Shown: positions 49,002-58,025, counted from the first letter of the stretch. The stretch: DNA of 64,000 bases from an uncultured Oscillospiraceae bacterium (GCA_900539695.1 UQDG01000007.1:1-64000), one strand, 5' to 3'. Notes: generated by a model from the sequence alone, not told the origin. Program-made: numbers and translations.

Positions 49002-49846
49002 CGAAAGTCGGCATGCTGTACATCTGCACCGGCAAGTACACGGTGTTCTGGCCGGAATTTTACCGCACGTTCAACGAAAAATTCCTTCCCAACTGCGAGA
49101 AAGAGTACTTCGTATTCACCGACGCCCCCGCTATTGAGTACGAGGACGCCCCCGGCGTCCATCGCATCTATCAGGAACCCTACCCCTGGCCCTACAGCAC
49201 CCTCAAGCGGTTCTCCATCTTTTTGACACAGGAGACTGTGCTGTCCAAAATGGACTACCTCTTTTTCTTCAACGCCAACCTCACCTGCACCCAGACCATC
49301 ACCGAGGAAGAATTTCTGCCCCGCCCGGCCCGGGGCGAAAACCTGCTGCTGGTCCAGCAGCCGGGCTTCTGGGATAAAAAGCCGCCCTTTTTCAGCTACG
49401 ACCGCAACCCAAAAAGCACAGCGTACATTCCGTATAATTGCGGAAAATATTACGTTTCGGGCGGACTCAACGGCGGCACGGCCCCGGCGTTTTTGGCGCT
49501 CTGCCATGAGCTGGAGCGCCGCACCGAGGCTGATCTGCAACAAAATGTCATCGCCCTTTGGCATGATGAAAGCCAGCTGAACCGCTATGCGGCCGAGCGC
49601 AGCGACTACCGCCTGCTGACCCCGGCTTACTGGTACCCGGAGGGTTGGCAGATGCCCTTTGAGCAGAAGATCACCGTGCGGGATAAGTCCCGCTACTTCG
49701 ACGTAGCAGCGGTTAAAAACAAACAGGCCAAGCCGCAAAGCCGGCTGCAGCGCAAGTGGGGGGCGTTCTGCGAGAACTACCTGCCCTACTGGTACTGCCT
49801 GCGGGACACCCTGCTGCATAAAACCTTGAAAGGGGGCGGCGCCTGA
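48998..49846 (+). CDS. GT6 family (ABO-type) glycosyltransferase
   Basis: A 282-residue retaining GT-A enzyme of family GT6, the family of human ABO transferases. It follows the bacterial branch closely: VGMLYICTGKYTVFWPEFY at the N-terminus, STLKRFSIFL near residue 70, DYLFFFNANL near 88, YYVSGGLNGG near 150, WHDESQLNRY near 188 and PAYWYPEGW near 210. As in other bacterial GT6 enzymes the DxD motif is replaced by NAN, which goes with metal-independent catalysis. The enzyme adds GalNAc or Gal alpha-1,3 to fucosylated galactose. Gly in the GGLNGG region, at the position that separates A from B enzymes, leans to GalNAc, a tentative reading. Confidence 0.93.
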   Translation: MTKVGMLYICTGKYTVFWPEFYRTFNEKFLPNCEKEYFVFTDAPAIEYEDAPGVHRIYQEPYPWPYSTLKRFSIFLTQETVLSKMDYLFFFNANLTCTQTITEEEFLPRPARGENLLLVQQPGFWDKKPPFFSYDRNPKSTAYIPYNCGKYYVSGGLNGGTAPAFLALCHELERRTEADLQQNVIALWHDESQLNRYAAERSDYRLLTPAYWYPEGWQMPFEQKITVRDKSRYFDVAAVKNKQAKPQSRLQRKWGAFCENYLPYWYCLRDTLLHKTLKGGGA

Positions 49847-51558
49847 TGGCGCAGACCCGTAAAAACCGCATACTGCCGCTGATTCTGGTACTTGTCTGCG
49901 CTGCCGTTATGCTGCGCAGCGCCTTTACGGGGCTGGAGATCGACGAGGAGTACGCTTTGTCCCTCGGCTACCGCCTGGTCAGCGGCGACCGGCTCTTTTA
50001 TGATATGTGGGAGCCGCATCAATTGTCCAGCCTGCCCGCCGCCGCACTGTTGGCGATGTTCATCGGCATCACGGGCGGCACTACCGGCGTGCTGGTGTTC
50101 TTCCGGCTCGTGGTGCTGGCCTGCAAGGCGGGCATGAGCTGCGTCTTTTACCGGGAGTTCCGCCGTGACCTGGGCAAGCCCGCCGCGCTGCTGGCGGCGC
50201 TGGTGCTGTTCGCCTTCGTGCCCAAGTGGTTCCTCGGCCCGGACTACACCGGCCAGCAGTTCCACTGGACGCTGGCGGCATTCCTCTGCCTGCACCACTA
50301 TGTCACCCGCGGCTGCAAGCAGCTGTGGCTGGTGCCGCTGGGCGCGGTGTGCGCCTGCTTCGGGTATTTGGCCTTTCCCCAAAGCGCGGCGGCCTTTGCC
50401 GTGCTGTGGATCGGCATGTTGATTTTGGGCAAGCGCTATGGCGAGCCGAAACACCGCGGCGCCTGGGTGCTGCTGGGCAGCTGCGCCGTCTGCGGTGTGG
50501 TGTTTCTGGTGTATGCGCTCTCCGGCGTGGAGTTCAGCATCTCGCTGCTGCTCAGCCGCCTGACGTTGATTTTGCACGACCCGCAGTACAATTTTACCAC
50601 CGCCCAGCGCATGGCCCTGCTGGCCGGCCAGGCATTGACCGTAGCACGGTCGCTGCTCTGGCCGCTGCTGGCCTCCGCCGCCGTCTGTGCGGCGCTCTAC
50701 CTTATTAAAAAGCAGCCTGTTACGGTGGGGCGGCTGCTCAACCTGTGGGCGGCCTTTGCCACGGTGCAGTGCCTGCTGCGTGCCGTTAAGGACGGCAGCC
50801 TGGACGAGCGCCAGTTTGTGCCGGTGGTGGTGCTGGCCGGGGCGTGGGCGTTCTGGCGCGGCCGCGGCAGGCCCGGCAACGCCGAGCTGTTCTGGCTGGG
50901 TTATCTGCCGGGGCTGGCGGCCTACGCCATGATCCTGCGGTCGACGCTGCTTGGATTGGCCCCGACTTTTATGTACTTGACATGGCCCGCCGTCTGCGGT
51001 ATGCTGGCGCTGGTGAACCATGCGGATGGCGGGGACAATGCCGCAAAATCCCGCCGCGCCGAGGGTGTGCTTTGCCTGGCCGCGATGCTGGTGTTTTTGC
51101 TCGTCTGTCGCGTCTGGTGCGTGCAGACAACCGGCTGGAAATCGGCTGACATCACCGACACGCCGCTGGTGCGCATCACCACCGGCCCGGCCAAGGGCAT
51201 CTATGCCGACGCCAAAGCCGCCGACATGCAGGAGTGTCTGTATGAAGCGCTGGCGCCCTACGCGGGCCAGCCGATTTTGCAGGCCATCGGCGAGCAGCAC
51301 GGCCTGGGCTTTTTAATGGCCGATGGTACGTTGGATGTTGCCCAGGCGTCGGTCATCTCCGGCACCGACAGCGACCCCCGGTTTGAACAGTATTACACCG
51401 ACGTCCCCGGCAAGACGCCCCGCGTGATCCTATACGATGACGCCGAGGTCCGCGATATGGCGGAGTTTCATTCCTGGATTGAAGCTGATTTTAACATTGT
51501 GGACCGGTACACGGTGACGCATGGCAGCGCCAGCTTGCAGGTCCTTCTGGTCGGCTGA
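49846..51558 (+). CDS. GT-C type membrane glycosyltransferase (GT39-like)
   Basis: A 570-residue protein with 10-12 hydrophobic helices and a C-terminal extracytoplasmic part of about 130 residues. The first loop has EIDEEYALSLGYRLVSGD and FYDMWEPHQLSS, the acidic first-loop motif of GT-C enzymes using polyprenyl-phosphate sugars. A WKSADITDTP stretch begins the outer domain. It could add a side-chain sugar outside the membrane or act as the polymerase, since no separate Wzy is obvious; the first is more usual for this fold. ATG 49846 shares a base with the GT6 stop. A dispersed hairpin follows. Confidence 0.75.
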   Translation: MAQTRKNRILPLILVLVCAAVMLRSAFTGLEIDEEYALSLGYRLVSGDRLFYDMWEPHQLSSLPAAALLAMFIGITGGTTGVLVFFRLVVLACKAGMSCVFYREFRRDLGKPAALLAALVLFAFVPKWFLGPDYTGQQFHWTLAAFLCLHHYVTRGCKQLWLVPLGAVCACFGYLAFPQSAAAFAVLWIGMLILGKRYGEPKHRGAWVLLGSCAVCGVVFLVYALSGVEFSISLLLSRLTLILHDPQYNFTTAQRMALLAGQALTVARSLLWPLLASAAVCAALYLIKKQPVTVGRLLNLWAAFATVQCLLRAVKDGSLDERQFVPVVVLAGAWAFWRGRGRPGNAELFWLGYLPGLAAYAMILRSTLLGLAPTFMYLTWPAVCGMLALVNHADGGDNAAKSRRAEGVLCLAAMLVFLLVCRVWCVQTTGWKSADITDTPLVRITTGPAKGIYADAKAADMQECLYEALAPYAGQPILQAIGEQHGLGFLMADGTLDVAQASVISGTDSDPRFEQYYTDVPGKTPRVILYDDAEVRDMAEFHSWIEADFNIVDRYTVTHGSASLQVLLVG

Positions 51559-51571
51559 TGCCCTCCCCATA

Positions 51572-51594
51572 GGGGCCGATGCTCGCATCGGTCC
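51572..51594. repeat. Dispersed hairpin, imperfect copy
   Basis: GGCCGATG-ctc-GCATCGGTC type stem preceded by ATAGG, 13 bases after the GT-C stop. Same family as 47411-47439, with stem changes on both sides. Confidence 0.6.
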
Positions 51595-51624
51595 GCCAAA
51601 CCCCACACAAACAGGAGCAAACAC

Positions 51625-52419
51625 ATGGAAAAACTACTTATTTTCATCCCCGCTTACAACTGTGAAAAACAGGTCCCGCGCGTGCTGTCGCAGCTGCTGG
51701 ACCCGCACGTTTTGCCCTGGGTGGGGGAGTGCATCGTCGTCAACAACCGCTCCACCGATGGCACCGAGGCCGCCGTGCAGGATTGGATGGCCCGCCACCC
51801 GGCGGCCCCCGTGCGCCTTTTGCGCAACGATGAAAACTACGGCCTCGGCGGCAGCCACAAGGTGGCCTTCGGTTACGCAGCCGCCCACGGCTACCAGCAT
51901 CTGGTGGTGCTGCATGGCGACGACCAGGGCGCTGTAGCTGATCTGCTGCCTATCTTGAATGATGGAACGTACAAAAACTACGATTGCTGCCTTGGCTCCC
52001 GCTTCATGAAGGGCAGCCGCATCAAGGGGTACAGTGCCTTGCGCGTGGTGGGCAACTACGGCTTCAACGCCCTGTTCAGCCTGGTGGCAGGCAAGCGCAT
52101 CACCGATCTGGGCAGCGGGCTGAACCTCTACGCGGTCGAGCCGCTGAAAACTGAGTACTACAAAAAATTCCCCGATACACTGTACTTTAACGATTGCATG
52201 ATCCTCGCCCTCTGTCAGCTCAAACAGCGTGTGCTGTTTTTCCCCATCTCCTGGCGGGAGGAGGACCAGGTCAGCAACAACAAGCTCACCAGCTTCGGCA
52301 TCAGCCTGCTCAAACTCTGCGGGCGGTACCTGGCCGGCAAGCAGAAATTTGTCACCCGCGAATGGCGCGAAAAACCCATTGAAAATTATACAAGCAGCGT
52401 TATTGCGTCCAATTTATAA
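51625..52419 (+). CDS. GT2 family glycosyltransferase (dolichyl-phosphate mannosyltransferase-like)
   Basis: A 264-residue GT-A enzyme. The N-terminus LLIFIPAYNCEKQVPRVLSQ, the VVNNRSTDGTEAAVQDW block and LVVLHGDDQGAVADL (HGDDQ in place of the DxD) match the DPM1/GtrB-like branch that loads a sugar onto polyprenyl phosphate. GSGLNLYAVEPL near residue 170 is the later conserved block. No C-terminal membrane helices are present. If it makes a polyprenyl-phosphate sugar, it could supply the GT-C enzyme encoded just upstream. AGGAG precedes ATG 51625. Confidence 0.82.
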   Translation: MEKLLIFIPAYNCEKQVPRVLSQLLDPHVLPWVGECIVVNNRSTDGTEAAVQDWMARHPAAPVRLLRNDENYGLGGSHKVAFGYAAAHGYQHLVVLHGDDQGAVADLLPILNDGTYKNYDCCLGSRFMKGSRIKGYSALRVVGNYGFNALFSLVAGKRITDLGSGLNLYAVEPLKTEYYKKFPDTLYFNDCMILALCQLKQRVLFFPISWREEDQVSNNKLTSFGISLLKLCGRYLAGKQKFVTREWREKPIENYTSSVIASNL

Positions 52420-52431
52420 GGAGGCTCTCTT

Positions 52432-53451
52432 ATGAAAGTTCTGGTAACGGGCGCCGCCGGATTCATCGGCGGCCAGCTGTGGCACACCCTGTGGCAGCGC
52501 GGGGACGAGGTCGTCGGCATCGACAACTTCTCCTACGGCAACCTCGACAACTTAAAGTTTGACGACCACGATTTCGGCTCCGAAGTCCGCCGCATGGACA
52601 TCCGCGACTGCGAAGCCCTGCCTAAGCTGTTTGAAGAAGAAAAGTTCGATGTTGTGTATAACATTGCGGGCATCGCGCCCCTGCCGGACTGCCAGAGCGA
52701 CCCCGTGCAGGCCGTTGAGGTCAACACCATGGGCCTGGTACACGTGCTGGAATGTGCCCGCCGCACCGGCGTAAAACAGGTGGTGCAGGCCTCCACCAAC
52801 GCCATGTACGAGAACGAGACCGAGTTCCCGACCGTGGAAAGCAAGTTCAACCCGCCCACCCTGATCTACCCCAACACCAAATACTGCGCCGAGCGCTTTG
52901 CCCAAAGCTTTGCCGACACTTATGGCATGACCGTGACCTGCCTGCGCTTTGCCAACGTCTACGGCCCTCACATCGACTGCCTGCGCAAGCAGCCGCCGTT
53001 TGTGGGCTATATGATCCGCGAGCTGTACTATGACCGCACGCCGGAGTTCCACTCCGACGGCAACCAGCGCCGCGACTACATTTATGTGGACGACCTCATC
53101 GCCCTGGCCCTGCGCGTGGTCGAGCGCCCGCAGCCCGGCTTTGATGCGGTGAACGTTTCCAGCAACCAGAGCTACTCGGTGCGGGAACTGTACGCCATCG
53201 CCAACAAGATCATGGGCAAAAACATCGAGGCCAAGTACTGCCCCAGCAGCCATTACTGGGCCAAGTACCCCGAACTGTACGGCGGCGCCTACGGCATCAA
53301 ACCGGAGATCCTGGACCACGAGGTCAACAAGTTCAGCCTGTGTGACAACGCCCACGCCCGGGAGGCTTACGGCTGGGTGCCCCGGGTGGATATTGAAACA
53401 GGCCTTTCCCGCGTGGTGGAAGCCGAATGTAAAATGCTGGCTGCACTTTAA
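52432..53451 (+). CDS. NAD-dependent sugar epimerase/dehydratase
   Basis: A 339-residue extended short-chain dehydrogenase/reductase acting on a nucleotide sugar. Rossmann motif VTGAAGFIGGQLWHT at residues 5-19, substrate region RMDIRDCEAL, the catalytic Tyr/Lys pair in PNTKYCAERFAQ (near 148; the Tyr is in IYPNTK, YxxxK), and the NVYGPHIDCLRK segment. Full length. Without structure the choice between UDP-glucose 4-epimerase-like and dehydratase activity cannot be made. AAGGAGG precedes ATG 52432. Confidence 0.85.
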   Translation: MKVLVTGAAGFIGGQLWHTLWQRGDEVVGIDNFSYGNLDNLKFDDHDFGSEVRRMDIRDCEALPKLFEEEKFDVVYNIAGIAPLPDCQSDPVQAVEVNTMGLVHVLECARRTGVKQVVQASTNAMYENETEFPTVESKFNPPTLIYPNTKYCAERFAQSFADTYGMTVTCLRFANVYGPHIDCLRKQPPFVGYMIRELYYDRTPEFHSDGNQRRDYIYVDDLIALALRVVERPQPGFDAVNVSSNQSYSVRELYAIANKIMGKNIEAKYCPSSHYWAKYPELYGGAYGIKPEILDHEVNKFSLCDNAHAREAYGWVPRVDIETGLSRVVEAECKMLAAL

Positions 53452-53527
53452 TAGCGAATGGCGGCTGCCGTTCCGCGCCGCCCCGTGCAATTTGGCAAAA
53501 ATCCGCAAAACAAAAGGAGTCCAAACT

Positions 53528-54280
53528 ATGCCTAAACTCCACCTCATCCTCCCCATGGCAGGCCGGGGCAGCCGGTTCTTCGAGAACGGCTTCGTCTGCC
53601 CCAAGCCGCTGATCGAAATTGCCGGTAAGCCCTTCTTCTATTGGGCCGCCCGCAGCATCGAGAAGTACGTCGACTGCGCCGACCTCACCTTTGTGGTGCT
53701 GGAAGAGCACATCCGCGATTTTGCCATCGACGCCAAGATCAAGGCGTACTGGCCAAACGCCCGCATCATTGCGCTGCCCGCCGTGACCGAGGGCGCGGCC
53801 ATCACCGCCCTGCGCGGGGCCGAGGGTCTGCCCGACGGTGAGCCACTGCTCTTCAACGACTGCGACCACCTTTTCCTCTGCCGCAGCTTCAACGACTTCT
53901 GCAACAAGGGCGGTTTCGCCCACGGCCCGGACGGTGCGCTGCTCACTTTCACAAGCGACTCGCCCGCCTACAGCTACCTGCAGTACGGCCCGGATGGCAA
54001 TGTCTGCCATACGGTGGAAAAGCAGGTGGTCAGCCACGACGCCATCTGCGGCGCATACTACTTCAAGGACAAGCAGACCTACGCCGACGCCTGCGCCGCC
54101 TACCTGAAAAACTGCGAATACAAGGAGTTTTTCGTCTCCGGCATCTACAACGTGCTGGCTGACCGCGGCGCGAAAGTGGCAGGCTTCGCCACCGACCTGC
54201 ACCTGCCCTTCGGCACCCCGGCCGAGTACCGTGCCGCCGAGGCCCCGGAAAACAAATCCGCTTTTGAGGAACTGCTGTAA
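53528..54280 (+). CDS. Sugar nucleotidyltransferase
   Basis: A 250-residue NTP-transferase-fold enzyme. The signature LILPMAGRGSRFFENGFVCP followed by KPLIEIAGKPFFYW at the N-terminus holds the nucleotide-binding GRGSRF and active-site Lys; LLFNDCDHLFLC near residue 110 is the metal-binding block. It should form an NDP-sugar from a sugar 1-phosphate. The open frame extends 186 bases upstream, but ATG 53528 with AAGGAG nine bases upstream gives the family start. It abuts the next gene (TAA then ATG), and with the HAD phosphatase at 56221 it may form an NDP-sugar supply pathway. Confidence 0.85.
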   Translation: MPKLHLILPMAGRGSRFFENGFVCPKPLIEIAGKPFFYWAARSIEKYVDCADLTFVVLEEHIRDFAIDAKIKAYWPNARIIALPAVTEGAAITALRGAEGLPDGEPLLFNDCDHLFLCRSFNDFCNKGGFAHGPDGALLTFTSDSPAYSYLQYGPDGNVCHTVEKQVVSHDAICGAYYFKDKQTYADACAAYLKNCEYKEFFVSGIYNVLADRGAKVAGFATDLHLPFGTPAEYRAAEAPENKSAFEELL

Positions 54281-56227
54281 ATGACTTTTTACCTCGTATT
54301 ATCGCTATTTCTTGTGCTGGTGGGGCATGCGTTCCGCCTGCTGCGGTGGGAGCAGTTCATCCGAATTTACGAGCGCCCGCTGCGGGGCCAGATGCTGCGG
54401 GGCATGGCCGGCGGCTATGCCCTCAACTTTGTGCTGCCCTTCCACCTGGGCGATGTGTTCCGCGCGGTGTTCACCGGCCGCCGCATGAAAAGCGGCATCG
54501 GCTTCGCGCTGGCTACCGTCATCATGGACCGCTTCCTGGATGTCTGGTTCGTGGCGCTGGGCTTCGGCACATTTTGGGCGCTGGGGCAGGGCGGTGCGGC
54601 CGTGCTGGGCGCGGCGCAGTATTACTTGGTGTTCTCGCTGGTGCTGGCGCTGGGCCTTGTGCTGGTGGTGGCTCTGCGGGACCTGCTCAAAAAAGGCTGC
54701 CTTGCCTTCTGCGGGCTGTTCAATGATACGCTGAAATTGGACGGCATGATGTTCTTTTGGAGCCTCATCAACACCTTCAAGGACCTGGGCCGCATCAAGA
54801 TTGGACGTCTTGTCGTTAATACGGTGCTCATGTGGGCGGCCTACCTCGGCTCCTACACGGCGCTGGCAGCGGCCCTCACCGCGGCCGGTCAGCCCATGGC
54901 GCTGGTGGATGTGTTCGACCTGCTTTTTGGCCGCAACGCCGCCGACCTCAGCGCTCTGCTGCCCGGCGGGGCAATGGGCGCGGCTGCCCCCGCCGCCAGC
55001 ATCCTGCTGCTGTGCTGGTTTGCACTGCCGCTGCTGGCCATGTGGCTGGTCACGCTGCTGCCGGAAAACGTGCGCGGTGCCGTCAATCAGGCCACTCAGG
55101 CCGCCCCGGCAGGGGAGAGCTACCTCAACCTGCTGCCCCAGGCCGACCCGCAGGACCGTGCGGCGTTTTTAAGCCAGTATTTCGGCCTGCAAAACAAGGA
55201 GTGGGTCAAGGGCTTCCTAAAAATGAACCAGGGCATCACCATTTTGCAGGACTATTCCGCCGGTTCCAACGCCACCACCATGCTCTGCATGGACGCAGAA
55301 AAGACGTTCTACCGTAAATATGCCTTTGGTGCGGACGGCGACAAGCTGGCCGAACAGCTGGCCTGGCTGCGCACCCAGCAAGACCGCCTGCCCCTGTGCG
55401 ACATCCTGCAAAGCAGCACCGAGGACGGCTGCTGCTGGTACGACATGGTCTACGACCCGCAGGCTGTCGGCCTGTTCCGCTACCTGCACTCCAACCCTGT
55501 GGAGAAAAGCACCGCCATCCTGCGGGAGGTGCTGGACACGTTGGAAGAAAAGCTCTACCGTCCCACCGCCCGCCCGGCGGATATGGAAAAAATCGAGCAG
55601 TACATCGATAAAAAGGTGGACGCTAACCTGCAAAAGCTGCGGGACGCCCGCTCCCTGCGGGAGCTGATGGCCGCCGACACCATCTGGGTCAACGGCGTCG
55701 AGTACAAAAACCTGCACCAGCTGGCCTGGCTTTTCGACCGCGAACGGTTGAAAACTTTGTTCGCTGCTGACCCCGTGGGCACCATCCACGGCGACCTGAC
55801 CATTGAAAACATCATCTGCCGCCTGAACCCCGGCGCGAACGGCGGCTGGTATCTCATCGACCCCAACACCGGCAATCTGCACGAAAGTCCCTTCCTGGAT
55901 TACGGCAAACTGCTGCAAAGCCTGCACGGCAGCTACGAATTCATGATGAAGACCCCGCGGGTCACCGTGCAGGGCAGCCGCATCGACTTCGCGCTGACCC
56001 GCTCGGCCGCCTATGATGCGCTGTATCGTGCGTTAATGGCCGACCTGCAGAGCCGTTACCCCGCCGCCCAGGTGGAAAGCATCCTCATGCACGAGGTCAT
56101 CCACTGGCTGCGGCTGATGCCCTACAAACTGGCCAAAGACCGCAAGCGCGCGCCGATGTTCTACGCCGGGCTGGTCATGGTGGCCAACGATGTTGCCAAC
56201 TTTGCAAAAGGAGAGAACGTATGCTGA
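54281..56227 (+). CDS. Fusion: LPG-synthase-TM flippase domain plus APH-like kinase domain
   Basis: A 648-residue two-part protein. Residues 1-280 hold 7-8 membrane helices with the LPG_synthase_TM (UPF0104/AglD) features HAFRLLRWEQFIRIY, GGYALNFVLPFHLGDVFRA and VIMDRFLDVW. Residues about 310-648 are cytoplasmic with an aminoglycoside-phosphotransferase-like core: KTFYRKYAFG (beta-strand lysine), the catalytic loop IHGDLTIENII near residue 505, and LIDPNTGNLHESPFLDYGK with the metal-binding Asp near 525. This predicts transfer of a phosphate to a sugar, inositol or lipid. Such a pairing would couple phosphorylation with membrane transport in polysaccharide modification; the substrate is unknown. 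Its start abuts the nucleotidyltransferase stop. Confidence 0.78.
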   Translation: MTFYLVLSLFLVLVGHAFRLLRWEQFIRIYERPLRGQMLRGMAGGYALNFVLPFHLGDVFRAVFTGRRMKSGIGFALATVIMDRFLDVWFVALGFGTFWALGQGGAAVLGAAQYYLVFSLVLALGLVLVVALRDLLKKGCLAFCGLFNDTLKLDGMMFFWSLINTFKDLGRIKIGRLVVNTVLMWAAYLGSYTALAAALTAAGQPMALVDVFDLLFGRNAADLSALLPGGAMGAAAPAASILLLCWFALPLLAMWLVTLLPENVRGAVNQATQAAPAGESYLNLLPQADPQDRAAFLSQYFGLQNKEWVKGFLKMNQGITILQDYSAGSNATTMLCMDAEKTFYRKYAFGADGDKLAEQLAWLRTQQDRLPLCDILQSSTEDGCCWYDMVYDPQAVGLFRYLHSNPVEKSTAILREVLDTLEEKLYRPTARPADMEKIEQYIDKKVDANLQKLRDARSLRELMAADTIWVNGVEYKNLHQLAWLFDRERLKTLFAADPVGTIHGDLTIENIICRLNPGANGGWYLIDPNTGNLHESPFLDYGKLLQSLHGSYEFMMKTPRVTVQGSRIDFALTRSAAYDALYRALMADLQSRYPAAQVESILMHEVIHWLRLMPYKLAKDRKRAPMFYAGLVMVANDVANFAKGENVC

Positions 56228-56778
56228 TCTGCGTCGACCTGGACGGCACACTGCTGGACACCGTCCCCGCCAACGCCGCGTCCTACCGCGCTGCGCTGGA
56301 GGAGCAGGGCTTTACCGTCACCGATGAATACTACGCCCAATACTGCAACGGCGGCTATTATAAGCAGTTTTTACGCCCGCTGATGGGCGGCGACCCCGCC
56401 CCCGAAGCCGTGGAGCGGGTGCACGACCGCAAAAAGGAGCTGTACAGCAGCTGCCTGCCCATGGTGCGCCCCAACACCAGCTTACTGGCGATTTTGCAGG
56501 CGATGAAAGCCGCCGGCCACGACCTGGCCTGTGTGACCACCGGCAGCCGCAAAAACGCCACCGAGGTGCTGGAGTATTTCCACTGCGCAGATTGGTTCGG
56601 CGTCTTTATCACCGGCGAGGATGTTGTCCGCAGCAAGCCCGACCCCGAGGGCTACCTGAAAGCCATGGCGCATTTCGGCGTTACCCCGGCGGAAACGATG
56701 ATCTTCGAGGATTCCGGCCCCGGCCTTGAAGCCGCCCGTGCCAGCGGCGCGACCGTATATAAGGTGGAAGCCTTTTAA
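56221..56778 (+). CDS. HAD-superfamily phosphatase (subfamily IA)
   Basis: A 185-residue HAD hydrolase. Motif I CVDLDGTLLDTVPANAASY gives the nucleophile and acid Asp pair; motif II is CVTTGSRKN near residue 105; motif III is the KPDPEGY lysine near 140; motif IV is MIFEDSGPGLEAARASG near 160. It probably removes phosphate from a sugar phosphate, perhaps the product of the upstream kinase fusion or an intermediate of NDP-sugar synthesis. The start overlaps the upstream stop by seven bases. Last gene of the cluster. Confidence 0.88.
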   Translation: MLICVDLDGTLLDTVPANAASYRAALEEQGFTVTDEYYAQYCNGGYYKQFLRPLMGGDPAPEAVERVHDRKKELYSSCLPMVRPNTSLLAILQAMKAAGHDLACVTTGSRKNATEVLEYFHCADWFGVFITGEDVVRSKPDPEGYLKAMAHFGVTPAETMIFEDSGPGLEAARASGATVYKVEAF

Positions 56779-56815
56779 AGAAATAGTTGATATTTTTTAA
56801 ACAGGGCGTATTCTG

Positions 56816-56844
56816 TTGATTTTCTTTTGGTAATGCCTTACAAT
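56816..56844 (+). promoter_or_regulatory. Promoter of the PfkB kinase gene
   Basis: TTGATT and TACAAT with 17-base spacing, 60 bases before the start codon. Confidence 0.6.
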
Positions 56845-56904
56845 ATAAAATGACAGAAAATGGGGAGTTTTGCATAAATCCCCGATAAAAACAGGAGGCA
56901 ACCC

Positions 56905-57993
56905 ATGGAACATGCCAACCCGATCCTGCTTGGCAATAATAGTCCGCAGAAATTTATTACCATTGGCGAAGTCATGCTGCGCCTGACCCCGCCGAATTAT
57001 GAAAAGATCCGTATGGCATCCAGCTTCGAGGCCAGCTACGGCGGCAGCGAGGCCAACATTGCCCTGGCCCTGGCCAACCTGGGCGTGGACTCCACCTTCT
57101 TCAGCGTGGTGCCCAACAACTCCCTGGGTAAAAGCGCCATCCGCTGGCTGCGCTGCAACGACGTGCACTGTACGCCGATGATCCTCTCTACCAAGGAGGA
57201 GACCCCCAGCTGCCGCCTGGGCACCTATTACCTCGAGACCGGCTACGGCATCCGCCCCAGTAAGGTCATCTATGACCGCATGCACAGCGCCCTGACCGAG
57301 TACGACCTGACCAAGGTCAATCTGCAGGAGCTGTTTGAGGGCTTTGACTGGCTGCACCTGTCCGGCATCACCCCGGCGCTGAACAAGAACTGCGCCGATT
57401 TCATCCTGCGCTGCCTGCGCGAGGCCAAGGAGATGGGCCTGACCGTCAGCTTCGACGGCAACTTCCGCTCCAGCCTGTGGACCTGGGAGGAAGCCCGCGA
57501 CTACTGCACCCAGTGCCTGCCCTACGTGGACGTGCTGTTTGGCATCGAGCCGTATCACCTGTGGAAAGACGAGGAAAACCACGCCAAGGGCGACTGGAAG
57601 GACGGCGTGCCCCTGCAGCCCAGCTACGAGCAGCAGGACGAGGTTTTCCAGCATTTCATCGACCGTTACCCCAACATGAAGTGCATTGCCCGCCACGTGC
57701 GGTACGTACATTCCGGCAGCGAGAACAGCCTGAAAGCCTTCATGTGGTATGAGGGTCACACCTTCGAGTCCAAGCTCTACACCTTCAACATCCTGGACCG
57801 CGTCGGCGGCGGCGATGCCTTTGCCAGCGGCCTGATCTACGCTATGATGCACGACTACAAACCCATGGACATGGTGAACTTCGCGGTCGCTTCCAGCGCC
57901 ATCAAGCACACCATCCACGGCGATGCCAACATCACCGACGATGTAGAGAGCATCCGTGATTTGATGAATATGAATTACGATATTAAGCGTTGA
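56905..57993 (+). CDS. PfkB-family sugar kinase (2-keto-3-deoxygluconate kinase-like)
   Basis: A 362-residue ribokinase-fold enzyme. N-terminal TIGEVMLRLTPP matches KdgK, followed by YGGSEANIALALANLG (substrate-binding GG motif), the VSFDGNFRSSLW strand near residue 185, and the anion-hole/catalytic-base motif DRVGGGDAFASGLIYA near 295 (GGGDA replacing GAGDA). An insert of about 30 residues near 215-245 (KDEENHAKGDWKDG) is typical of the KdgK-like group in Clostridia. It phosphorylates a sugar such as 2-keto-3-deoxygluconate. AGGAGG precedes ATG 56905. Monocistronic, with own promoter and terminator. Confidence 0.85.
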   Translation: MEHANPILLGNNSPQKFITIGEVMLRLTPPNYEKIRMASSFEASYGGSEANIALALANLGVDSTFFSVVPNNSLGKSAIRWLRCNDVHCTPMILSTKEETPSCRLGTYYLETGYGIRPSKVIYDRMHSALTEYDLTKVNLQELFEGFDWLHLSGITPALNKNCADFILRCLREAKEMGLTVSFDGNFRSSLWTWEEARDYCTQCLPYVDVLFGIEPYHLWKDEENHAKGDWKDGVPLQPSYEQQDEVFQHFIDRYPNMKCIARHVRYVHSGSENSLKAFMWYEGHTFESKLYTFNILDRVGGGDAFASGLIYAMMHDYKPMDMVNFAVASSAIKHTIHGDANITDDVESIRDLMNMNYDIKR

Positions 57994-58025
57994 TTTTGTT
58001 TTAGTAATAAATAGTGCGCCACCCC

